From Neolewinella litorea (lineage in GTDB: Bacteria; Bacteroidota; Bacteroidia; Chitinophagales; Saprospiraceae), in assembly GCF_004803465.1 (NCBI RefSeq), contig NZ_SRSF01000008.1:62001-126000 (forward strand): a stretch of DNA of 64,000 nucleotides, in the 5' to 3' direction. The notes beneath the pieces were generated by a model that was given only the letters and a program-made list of their open reading frames with translations, did no database searches and had not been told where the DNA came from. How positions within the stretch are numbered: position 1 is the first letter of the stretch; every line of letters begins with the position of its first letter. Below, one piece after another: positions 56,700-64,000 of this stretch. A program made the position numbers and the translations under genes.

Positions 56700-57899
56700 T
56701 CACCACTCCATCCAGCGCGCATAATCCACTTCCTGAAAGGGATGGATTGCGACGTCGGTATCCACCGCAGTATCGCCTAGCAGGAATTTCTCGATAAAGG
56801 CCTCCACTTCGGGGCGCTGCTCTTCGGGCAGTTGACAGTGACCGTGCCCGCCGTTGATGGAGAAGCCGAAGCGATCGGGCACCCCCAGGGTCTTCCATAC
56901 CTCGTGGGCGGCGCGGGCGGAGACGTAGCCCGACTCATCGGCGAGCCATTCGTAATCCGTATTCCCCAGAAACAGAAAAGCCCGCGGTGAGATGAGGGCC
57001 ATCAGTTCGTGGTGGTCGAAGGGAAGGCGATCCACCGCGTCGGCAAACTGGAACATGCTCTCCTTGAACCAGGCGTGGCTGGTCCGGCCCAGCGTCTCCA
57101 CCTCACCCAAGGTTTCCGAAACGCGCCATGCGGCCCCGCCCCCGCCGCCGGGTTCCTGGGCGATGGTGAGGGCGATGCGTTCGTCGAAGGCCCCGGCGAA
57201 GAGCGCCATCTTGCCCGCAAAGGAGCACCCCGTAACCCCCAGGTGCCGAAGGTCGATCGGCAACGTTTCCTGCGTCAGTTCCAGTCCATCGATCAAGCGG
57301 CTGACGCCCCAGGGCCAGGCCGCGTAGGCACCCATCTCGGTTTGCCCGGGATAAAGCGCATTGATTGGCTCCTCACCCCGCGTCTGCGTATGCGACATTA
57401 TCTGTTTGAAGTCGAAGGCGATCTGCGCTACCCCCCGCTTACTGAAGAGTTCCGGGGGCAGGCTGCCCGTGCCGCGACCGATGCCGATGACCGCCGGGAA
57501 GGGGCCCTTACCGGCCGGTAAAATGACAGCGGACGAGAGCGTCAGGGTTTGTCCGTTCTCGGTGAGGGTTACGTACAGGCTATCGCCGTCGAACCGCGCC
57601 GTCAAGGTATCCGGCCGCGGCGGTTTTTGCCCCACCTCATAGTGCTGGATCTCGGCCAGAATTTCGACCCGTCGGCATCTCCATCCTGCCAAAGTCGTGT
57701 CACGACCGCTGCCGTCGGAAGCCGCGAATGGATCCGGGAGGGTGCTTACAGCGGGCAGGTGTTGCAGTTCTGGCAGCGGAGGTGCGGGACAGTCCTCGCC
57801 GGTGTGCTCGACGGCGTAGACCAGCGGTACGGACTGGGCCCGCAATTCAGCCGTCACTATCGCGCAGGCTAGTACTATAGCGATCAGATTGATTGGCAT
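56700..57899 (-). CDS. Secreted glucuronoyl esterase-like enzyme (CE15)
   Basis: 399 aa with signal peptide (LIAIVLACAIVTAELRAQ). The alpha/beta hydrolase has nucleophile Ser226 in GVTGCSFAGKMALFAGAFDE, a Glu249 in IAQEPGGGGGAAWR, and a C-terminal His in NGGHGHCQLP (about 354); NTDYEWLADESGY is also a CE15 hallmark. CE15 enzymes cleave esters between glucuronate and lignin or other groups. The residue after the nucleophile is normally Arg (GCSRxGKGA) and helps the oxyanion hole; here it is Phe, so activity or substrate may differ. It is monocistronic, starting divergently from the DUF4199 gene. Confidence 0.87.
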   Translation of the reverse strand: MPINLIAIVLACAIVTAELRAQSVPLVYAVEHTGEDCPAPPLPELQHLPAVSTLPDPFAASDGSGRDTTLAGWRCRRVEILAEIQHYEVGQKPPRPDTLTARFDGDSLYVTLTENGQTLTLSSAVILPAGKGPFPAVIGIGRGTGSLPPELFSKRGVAQIAFDFKQIMSHTQTRGEEPINALYPGQTEMGAYAAWPWGVSRLIDGLELTQETLPIDLRHLGVTGCSFAGKMALFAGAFDERIALTIAQEPGGGGGAAWRVSETLGEVETLGRTSHAWFKESMFQFADAVDRLPFDHHELMALISPRAFLFLGNTDYEWLADESGYVSARAAHEVWKTLGVPDRFGFSINGGHGHCQLPEEQRPEVEAFIEKFLLGDTAVDTDVAIHPFQEVDYARWMEW

Positions 57900-58053
57900 G
57901 GGTCAGTAATTTATGCCATTTCTGCAATCGATTTAAGGTTCGGCGATACCAAGCTACACATTCCCCCACTCATGGAAACCGAGTCCAGGGCTTAGTGAAA
58001 TTGCGGATATAGCCCCTACCTTCCCCAACACACCACTCACGTACACACGCCTT

Positions 58054-58536
58054 ATGAAACGATACCGCACCGAAATTAAGTGGGCCTTCATCTTCACTCT
58101 GATGATGCTGGGCTGGCTGCTGCTAGAACGCCTGGCGGGCCTGCACGATGCCTACCTGGCCTACCACCCTACCTATACCAACCTGGTAGCCATCCCCGCA
58201 GTGATCATCTACGTGTTGGCCCTGCGCGAAAAGCGGGAGAAAGACTACGGCGGTAGCATGACCTACCGGCAGGGCTTCGTATCGGGGGCCATCATCACAC
58301 TCATTATAGCCCTGCTGAGTCCGCTCGCCCAGCTCATCACCCACACGCTCATCACTCCCGATTACTTTCCCAACGTGATCCGCTACTCGGTCGCAGAAGG
58401 TTACTATACCCAGGCCGAGGCCGAAGCGTATTTCAGCTTGGGCAGCTACATCCTGCAATCCTTCATCGGCAGCCTGATCATGGGCTTGCTCACCACGGCG
58501 ATCGTGGCCTTTTTCGTGCGCAGTGAGAAAGGATAA
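58054..58536 (+). CDS. DUF4199 family membrane protein
   Basis: 160 aa with four hydrophobic segments (WAFIFTLMMLGWLLLERLAG, NLVAIPAVIIYVLALREK, GFVSGAIITLIIALLSPLAQ, SFIGSLIMGLLTTAIVAFFV). The charged turn REKREKDYGGSMTYRQGF after helix two is the DUF4199 signature. The family is widespread in Bacteroidota, is inner-membrane, and has no known role. Stand-alone gene. Confidence 0.85.
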   Translation: MKRYRTEIKWAFIFTLMMLGWLLLERLAGLHDAYLAYHPTYTNLVAIPAVIIYVLALREKREKDYGGSMTYRQGFVSGAIITLIIALLSPLAQLITHTLITPDYFPNVIRYSVAEGYYTQAEAEAYFSLGSYILQSFIGSLIMGLLTTAIVAFFVRSEKG

Positions 58537-58599
58537 CGGGTAGCCGCGTAGGCATGTAACCTGGATGTAAATGGTTTATCGAGTGGCCACCGAACAGCA

Positions 58600-58614
58600 G
58601 GTATAAATTATACC
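58600..58614. other. Short palindrome in a convergent gap
   Basis: GGTATAAATTATACC, 7-bp arms around a single A, between the stops of the DUF4199 gene (58536) and the CHAT gene (58640). It is too short and AT-rich for a confident terminator. Confidence 0.3.
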
Positions 58615-58639
58615 CGCGACGCCACCCCAGCCCACTGAA

Positions 58640-61333
58640 TCAGCCCTTTACCAGCCCCGCCCAGCTACCCGGAAAAGCATATATCGCCCCAGCCTCGCCA
58701 CCCGCCAGCTCCCGCTGGGCCCGCGCAAGTGCCGCCGCCGCGCTCGCTCCGCCGTACAGGTGCAGGAAAAACCGCTCTTCCAGTTTCGCCGAGGCCGCGG
58801 CCGGAATGCGCCACAGGGAGTACACCACATCCGGCACGCCCAGCTGCTGAAAACTGCGGGCGATGCTGAAGGTGCCTTCCGCCACAATGCCATCGCCCAG
58901 TCCGGTTTCGCACGCCGTCAGCAACACCAGGCGTGCCCGGCAATCCAGTTGGGCGATCGCCGCCCCGTTCAGGCTGTCTCCGGGCGCGAAGTACAGGTAG
59001 TTGCGGTGGGCGTTGTAGGGGTCGCCGGCGGCGTGCAAGGCCAGGTTGAGCACCGCGAAATCCCCGCTTCGCCGCCGGAAAGTCGCCACACGGCACTCCG
59101 GCCCCGCGAAAACCGCACTGCCGGCCGGAGCATTCTCCACCCGATGGGTCGCGCCGGACCCGAAATAGGCCGTCAGTTCCGGATGTACCCACACGCCCAG
59201 GGTGGCATTCCGCCACTCCTCCCGCCGCCGTTCGCGGTTCAGGTCCTCCACCCGCAGGCTGGGGGCGTAGTAAATGTCGAGACCGGACAGCAGATAGGAC
59301 AGTTCCTCCCACCGGTCGGCAACCGTATCCTCCCGCGTGGGCAGGGCCGCGAAAGGCAACCGCCGCAGGGGGCCCGCGGGAACGATCAGCAGGCGTTTGC
59401 GACCGGACAATCTGCCGCTTACGGGGCCCAGCACCTGATCGAACAGCAAACGCGCGGCCGCCGCGTAGGCTTGCGGACCCACCGTCGGACGGGCCGTTTC
59501 CAGCATCCCCAACAGTGTTTTCACCGACCGGGACAGGGTATCCAGGGGCGGACTGGCGTACGCCACCACCGTATCGGCGTCGACGTACTGGGCCAGCAGT
59601 CGCCCGTTGCCTTCCGCGTAGACCACCGCCGCGCCATCACGCCCCAGTTGCCGCCGCAGATCGCTGACCGTGGGCAGTGCCGCAGCGCTTTCCCGGTAGA
59701 TTCCGAGGCGCTGTCGTCGAGCGTCCGCATTGGCTTCGCGATGCCGTACGCTCAGCTGGAGCAGGCGCTGGCGGTCGGCGCGGCTCAGTCCGTCCCGCAT
59801 TTCCTGTTCCTTCAGCAGGTTGATCTCGCTCTGCCAACGGCGCAGGGAATCGAGCCTCACCCGGCCGGTGGCCGCGTCGGTTGCTTCGATTCGGTCCTTG
59901 AGGAGCAGAAAGGTCTTGGTCCGCTCCACCGCCTGGAGGAGTCGGTCGGCGTTGCGGGTGCCAGGCCGTTCGCGGTACCACAGCCAGGCTACCTCGTTGG
60001 CGTTGGTGACGATGCGACTGGTGATGTTGTTGAGCTGGCTGACGGCGCTTTCCTCCTCACCGGTAGTGAAAATGGTCTCCCACTCGCCCAGGATATGGTC
60101 GAAGATCAGGCGTGCCTCTTCCAGGGTTTCCACAGACCTTCCGGCGCGGTATTCCGCCAGTCTGACGCGGCCGAGGTCGGCCAGGGGGTATTTGCAATAA
60201 TACTCGGAGGAGAGCGTAGGCAGCAGGTCCGCAACGGTACGCTGCGCTTCGTCGGGGGAACAACAGCCATACAGCACCAACTGGTCGCGGGCACTGCGTC
60301 CGGCCAGTTTCAAGTCGCCGGCGCGTAGCCCGTACTGGATGAGCGTCCAGTAAGTTTCATCCCGCAGGTGGAAGTCGAAAGCCGGGGCCCGGGGCAGGAA
60401 GCGGCGGTAGTAGAAAAGCACGCTGTCCACGTCACCCGTAGCCTGGTGGTGAAAGTAGCCGCGCAGGCGGTCGGGGTAGCCAAAGGGCGGCGCGGACGCG
60501 GGTGCCGTATCCGTGACCGGGCGCGGGGTGTCATGGTACCGCAAGGGGGCCAGTTCCCGTTCGAACCGGTTTCGGTCACCGAACCGACTCACGATGATCA
60601 CCTTCTCCCGCTGGGCTTCCCGCCAGCGTACGGATTGGGTCTTGCGGTACAGTACGACCGCCTCGTCGAGCAGGGTGGCGGCTTCCTCCAGCAGTTGCCG
60701 CCGGGTGGGATCAGGCTGTTCGTCGGCGTACTTTTTCAGTCCGAGGGCTTCGGCCACCAGGAGGCGCGCGTACTTGTCCGGATGCGGTCGGGGGAGCTCC
60801 GTGAGCAGTCCCTTACCCAGACGCGCTGCCGCTACCTGGGTAGTGAAGGTGTAGTTAGCGAGTTGATCCAGGGCAAGGCAAAGCTGGTTTTCAGCCCGGA
60901 CCGGCGCTGGGGTGCCCGCGTCAATCAGGTCCGCGGCCCAGCGCTGGTAGATGCCCACGGAGTCTTCGTAGACAATGTGGTCGAAGTGCAGTTCCGCCAA
61001 GAGGTGGAGGCACTGGATCAGGACGTTGGGATCGATACGCCCCCGGTGACGTAGCAAGCGGGGCAGTGCCAACCTGGCCTGCTCCAGTGCTTCCGGAAAG
61101 TTGCCCGACTGGTAGGTAAGACGGGCCCGGTAATAATCGTACTGCGCGCTTTGGGGACCGTCTTCCGGCACCCGCGGCCGCGCCCCATACGCCGCCAGTG
61201 AATCGCGCGCTTCCGCAAAGCGTTCCGCGACCAGCAACTCGGGGAGGGTCAATTTTTCGTCCTCCACGACCCCGCCGGGGGAACACGACCACCATAGCGG
61301 CAACAGCAAGCCCAGCAGGGGGAGAAAGCGCAA
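58640..61333 (-). CDS. CHAT-domain lipoprotein with N-terminal TPR-like helices
   Basis: 897 aa. Lipobox WSC (Cys17 in PLWWSCSPGG) predicts an envelope lipoprotein. Residues about 30-560 form TPR-like helical repeats, and the C-terminal third is a CHAT (caspase-HetF) domain. The catalytic His767 (LALHAAGD) and Cys808 (LLTACETGLGDGIVAEG) are both present, followed by ARSFQQLGVPDVVYSLWRIP, the canonical CHAT end. The CHAT fold is a caspase-like protease. Most known systems are cytoplasmic, so a lipidated periplasmic form is unusual. No adjacent gasdermin, effector or TPR partner is seen, and defence roles are not supported by context. The coding region contains a dispersed element copy. Confidence 0.9.
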   Translation of the reverse strand: MRFLPLLGLLLPLWWSCSPGGVVEDEKLTLPELLVAERFAEARDSLAAYGARPRVPEDGPQSAQYDYYRARLTYQSGNFPEALEQARLALPRLLRHRGRIDPNVLIQCLHLLAELHFDHIVYEDSVGIYQRWAADLIDAGTPAPVRAENQLCLALDQLANYTFTTQVAAARLGKGLLTELPRPHPDKYARLLVAEALGLKKYADEQPDPTRRQLLEEAATLLDEAVVLYRKTQSVRWREAQREKVIIVSRFGDRNRFERELAPLRYHDTPRPVTDTAPASAPPFGYPDRLRGYFHHQATGDVDSVLFYYRRFLPRAPAFDFHLRDETYWTLIQYGLRAGDLKLAGRSARDQLVLYGCCSPDEAQRTVADLLPTLSSEYYCKYPLADLGRVRLAEYRAGRSVETLEEARLIFDHILGEWETIFTTGEEESAVSQLNNITSRIVTNANEVAWLWYRERPGTRNADRLLQAVERTKTFLLLKDRIEATDAATGRVRLDSLRRWQSEINLLKEQEMRDGLSRADRQRLLQLSVRHREANADARRQRLGIYRESAAALPTVSDLRRQLGRDGAAVVYAEGNGRLLAQYVDADTVVAYASPPLDTLSRSVKTLLGMLETARPTVGPQAYAAAARLLFDQVLGPVSGRLSGRKRLLIVPAGPLRRLPFAALPTREDTVADRWEELSYLLSGLDIYYAPSLRVEDLNRERRREEWRNATLGVWVHPELTAYFGSGATHRVENAPAGSAVFAGPECRVATFRRRSGDFAVLNLALHAAGDPYNAHRNYLYFAPGDSLNGAAIAQLDCRARLVLLTACETGLGDGIVAEGTFSIARSFQQLGVPDVVYSLWRIPAAASAKLEERFFLHLYGGASAAAALARAQRELAGGEAGAIYAFPGSWAGLVKG
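61166..61185 (+). repeat. Dispersed CGGCACCYGCG element inside the CHAT gene
   Basis: CGGCACCCGCGGCCGCGCCC, identical over 20 bp to copies at 29002 and 40187. It encodes part of GARPRVPEDG near the N-terminus of the protein, between helices. Confidence 0.65.
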
Positions 61334-61434
61334 GCGAGGAAAATTTAGGGTTCAAAAATAGCCTGCGACACGCAGTCCCGTGATCGCCATCCAAAAGGGA
61401 CGGCTGGTTTTGCGCGGCTTCCTAACTTACGTTG

Positions 61435-63003
61435 ATGAAATTCTCCGTCATCCTTCTTTGCGCTCTGGTACTTACCGCTTGTGATCCCGCCCCCGATACG
61501 GAAGGGTCAGGAACCATGACGCGGTCCGCGCAACCCAACATCGTGTTCATCTACCTCGACGACCTGGGCTACGGCGACGTGGGGGCCTACGGTGCCACCG
61601 CGCTAGCCACCCCGCACATGGATGCCCTGGCGGCGGGCGGCCGGCGGTTTACGAACGGCTACGCGGCTTCCGCCACCTGCACGCCCAGTCGCTACGCCCT
61701 ACTGACGGGCGTCTACCCCTGGCGCAACCGCGAAGCCCGCATACTGCCCGGCACCGCGCCGCTCATCATCGATACCAACCGGCTGACCGTGCCGCGTATG
61801 CTGCAACGAAACGGTTACCACACCGGCGTGGTGGGCAAGTGGCACCTGGGATTGGGCACCGGCAATGTGAACTGGAACACACTGGTCAGCCCCGGCCCAA
61901 ACGAAGTCGGTTTCGACTACAGCTACATTATGGCCGCCACCCAGGACCGCGTACCGACCGTCTATCTCGAAAACGGCCAAGTGGTAGGGCTCGACCCCGC
62001 GGATCCGATCGAGGTCGACTACGAAAACAATTTTCCCGGCGAGCCCACCGGCAAGGACAATCCCGAACTCACCACCATGAAGTGGCACCACGGCCACAAC
62101 AACAGCATCGTCAATGGCATCCCCCGCATCGGCTTCATGAAGGGCGGGCAGGCGGCCCGGTGGAGCGACATTGACATGGCCGACCACTTCCTGGAACGGG
62201 CCCAGGCGTACGTGCGCGCGCACCGCGAGGAACCCTTTTTCCTCTACTACGCCCTGCAACAGCCGCACGTGCCGCGCACGCCCCACCCGCGCTTCGTAGG
62301 TAAGTCCGGCATGGGCCCCCGGGGTGATGTCATCGTGGAAGCTGACTGGGCCATTGGTGCATTCATCGGTACCCTGCGCGAGGAGGGGTTGCTCGAAAAC
62401 ACTCTTATCGTACTGAGTTCCGACAACGGTCCGGTACTCAACGACGGCTATTACGACCAGGCCGTGGAACTGGTCGGCGACCACCAGCCCGCCGGTCCAT
62501 TGCGCGGGGGCAAGTACAGTCTGTACGAGGCCGGCACCCGTGTGCCCTTCATCACCTACTGGGAAGGCCGGATTGCGCCTGGCGTATCGGATGCCCTGGT
62601 GAGTCAGCTCGACCTCCTCCCTTCTCTGGCGGCGCTGGTGGGAGCGGGCGCTGTATCCGATACTATTGATGGACAAAACCTACTGTCCACCTTTTTGGGC
62701 ACTGACAGCGGTCAGGGCAATCAAGGTCGCGACCACCTGGTGCTGGAAGCCACTTCACGCACGGCCCTGCGCAGCGGATCTTGGCTGATGATCCCACCTT
62801 ATCCCGGTCCGGCCGTACAATCCCAGGTCAACATCGAGCTCGGCAACGCCCCGGAGTACCAGCTTTACGACCTGTCCGAAGACATCGGCCAACAACGCAA
62901 CCTGGCCGCCGAGCACCCGGAAAAACTAAGGGAGATGGTGCAGACGTACCATCAGATTCGCGGGGTGGAGGCGGTGGAGACTGAGCTGCTTCGGCTGGAG
63001 TGA
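61435..63003 (+). CDS. S1-family sulfatase, lipoprotein
   Basis: 522 aa from the ATG at 61435. Lipobox LTAC (Cys16). Formylglycine-type sulfatase: the modification motif is CTPSR with Cys82 (SATCTPSRYALLTGVYPWR), the metal-binding YLDDLGYGD holds Asp42-Asp43, and GKWHLGLGTG and SSDNGPVLND complete the site. Such enzymes remove sulfate esters from algal or animal glycans in the periplasm or at the surface, after a radical-SAM or other maturase converts Cys to formylglycine. No maturase is in the window. It is divergent from the CHAT gene, with 101 bp between starts. The substrate is not predictable. Confidence 0.95.
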   Translation: MKFSVILLCALVLTACDPAPDTEGSGTMTRSAQPNIVFIYLDDLGYGDVGAYGATALATPHMDALAAGGRRFTNGYAASATCTPSRYALLTGVYPWRNREARILPGTAPLIIDTNRLTVPRMLQRNGYHTGVVGKWHLGLGTGNVNWNTLVSPGPNEVGFDYSYIMAATQDRVPTVYLENGQVVGLDPADPIEVDYENNFPGEPTGKDNPELTTMKWHHGHNNSIVNGIPRIGFMKGGQAARWSDIDMADHFLERAQAYVRAHREEPFFLYYALQQPHVPRTPHPRFVGKSGMGPRGDVIVEADWAIGAFIGTLREEGLLENTLIVLSSDNGPVLNDGYYDQAVELVGDHQPAGPLRGGKYSLYEAGTRVPFITYWEGRIAPGVSDALVSQLDLLPSLAALVGAGAVSDTIDGQNLLSTFLGTDSGQGNQGRDHLVLEATSRTALRSGSWLMIPPYPGPAVQSQVNIELGNAPEYQLYDLSEDIGQQRNLAAEHPEKLREMVQTYHQIRGVEAVETELLRLE

Positions 63004-64000
63004 GAAGTTTACCATTTCCAATTTACCAACTACAATTTTCAATTTAGGCTGCCGGCCGGCCCTTTGCCTGCTGGTACAATCCTGGTGCTCGATGCTGGGC
63101 TTAGGGGCCGTTCGCCTCTGCTCGCTGCCGCTCGTGATCGCGCCGGGAGTCGCTCAGCCCGTTAGCGGCCATGCCGGGTGGAGGGCCTCCAGGCCCGATT
63201 TTGCCTCGACCTTTCCGCGAGGGTCGTTCCTCGGTGCCCCCTGGAATTGACCTTGTTTGTCGGGCCGTCCATTTCAGGGCTGGGTATCATTTACGATGTA
63301 CTAGTAAGTCATGTACAATTTGGGATGCCGGTCGCTCCTTGCCCGTTGGGGTTAGCTGTGTGGCTCAATATTGGGCTTTGGGGACGTGTCCCTCTGCTCG
63401 CTGCCGCTCGTGATCGCGCCGGGAGTCGCTCAGCCCGTTAGCGGTCATGCCGGGTGGAGGGCCTCCAGGCCCGATTTTGGCTCGACCTTCCCGCGAGGGT
63501 CATTTCTCGGTGCCCCCTTGGAATTGACCTTGTTTGTTGGGCCGTCCTTTTCAGGGCTGGGTATCATTTACGATGTACTATATAGTCATTTACAATTTGG
63601 GCTACCGGTCGCTCTTTGCCCGTTGGGAGAATTGCGTTCCTCGATGCTGGTCCGGGGGCCATACCCCTCTGCTCGCTTCCGCTCGTGATCGCGCCGGGAG
63701 TCGCTCAGCCCGTGGGCGGCCATGCCGGGGGGCGGGGTATTTACCAAGTACAATTTTCAATGTGAGCTGCCGATCGCCATTGGCCCGTTGGGAATATCTT
63801 GGCGCTCGATCCTGGCCCGGGGGCCATGCCCCTCTACCCACTGCCGCTCGTGATCGCGCCGGGAAGCGCTCAGCCCGGAGATGATCCGTATCCCTGTCGA
63901 CTGCTGCTCGTGATCGGGATTGGGGCGGTGAGCTCTTACCTGGCCCGTATTCCTGCCGCTGCCGGTGATGATGGCGCTCCGTCCGTTTCCGGCACCCGCG
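63004..64000. repeat. Non-coding degenerate tandem repeats, unit about 275 bp
   Basis: No supportable gene in about 1 kb. The sequence around GCTGCCGCTCGTGATCG recurs at 63124, 63400, 63675 and 63840, followed each time by GCGCCGGGA and GCTCAGCCCG. Spacings are 276, 275 and then 165 bp, so the last unit is shortened. Each long unit also holds GGGCCTCCAGGCCC, and an AT-rich patch related to ATTTACAATTTGGG before CCCGTTGGG. A degenerate piece (63900) and a truncated dispersed element (63990-64000) follow. Confidence 0.8.

Noticed and set aside
58640-61333. Anti-phage defence system centred on the CHAT protein
   Set aside because: No effector, gasdermin, nuclease or other defence gene is adjacent, and the lipobox argues against a cytoplasmic role.
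63171-63884. Small open frames in the terminal repeats
   Set aside because: They repeat with the 275-bp unit, change frame between units and show no protein features.

Overview
The window reads as chromosomal DNA from a GC-rich, probably marine member of the Bacteroidota; the Saprospiria (Lewinella-like) lineage is my best guess. The support is a SusC/SusD pair, four large secreted proteins ending in type IX secretion (T9SS) C-terminal sorting domains, many lipoproteins with a Cys lipobox, a LytTR-type regulator, a periplasmic-propeller/LuxR one-component regulator, starts without clear Shine-Dalgarno sites, and a TAnnTTTG-like promoter upstream of susC. The species assignment is inference. 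No tRNA, rRNA, phage, IS or CRISPR was found.

Layout. 1-3379: a sugar-acid/ketose module on the minus strand (mandelate-racemase-family enzyme cut by the window edge, TIM-barrel epimerase, VOC protein) and a divergent alpha/beta hydrolase lipoprotein. 3516-10815: an unknown membrane protein, a strong bidirectional terminator and a 2125-residue T9SS surface protein. 11077-13021: class II photolyase and a small lipoprotein. 13170-17198: a GH43 plus sialate-O-acetylesterase operon. 17489-33952: a beta-1,3-glucan (laminarin-type) utilisation locus with an unknown secreted coiled-coil protein, a hybrid regulator, SusC, SusD, a surface glycan-binding protein, two GH16 glucanases and a T9SS binding protein, closed by a terminator. 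34024-37678: VOC protein, beta-carbonic anhydrase, degenerate-transglutaminase/TPR protein and a broken LytTR regulator. 37767-46851: divergent GH127 and GH2 enzymes and a T9SS CBM/PKD protein. 46938-49496: acyl-CoA ligase and a multi-pass membrane protein. 50156-56560: a second giant T9SS protein, paralogous to the first and in inverted orientation. 56700-63003: CE15-type esterase, DUF4199 protein, CHAT/TPR lipoprotein and S1 sulfatase. 63004-64000: non-coding, about 275-bp degenerate tandem repeats.

How it works together: the main theme is uptake and breakdown of algal and plant-like polysaccharides. Surface lipoproteins and T9SS proteins bind glycan, GH16 enzymes cut beta-1,3-glucan, SusCD imports the oligomers, and the propeller/LuxR regulator next to susC probably senses them. 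The GH43, esterases, GH127, GH2 and sulfatase suggest side-chain removal from arabinose-, galactose-, uronate- or sulfate-bearing polymers.

Most notable. (1) The glucan-locus regulator is split by a +1 frameshift exactly at a nine-G tract, so it is either phase-variable or an assembly error. (2) The LytTR regulator has two in-frame TGA codons in an otherwise intact frame. (3) A 19-20-bp sequence (core CGGCACCYGCG) recurs at eleven places, often 30-65 bp upstream of start codons and twice inside genes. (4) Inverted GTTGGACGGT copies sit in several gaps, with 41-bp near-identical copies flanking the GH43-esterase operon. (5) There is a six-unit 26-bp palindrome array with a compensatory base change.
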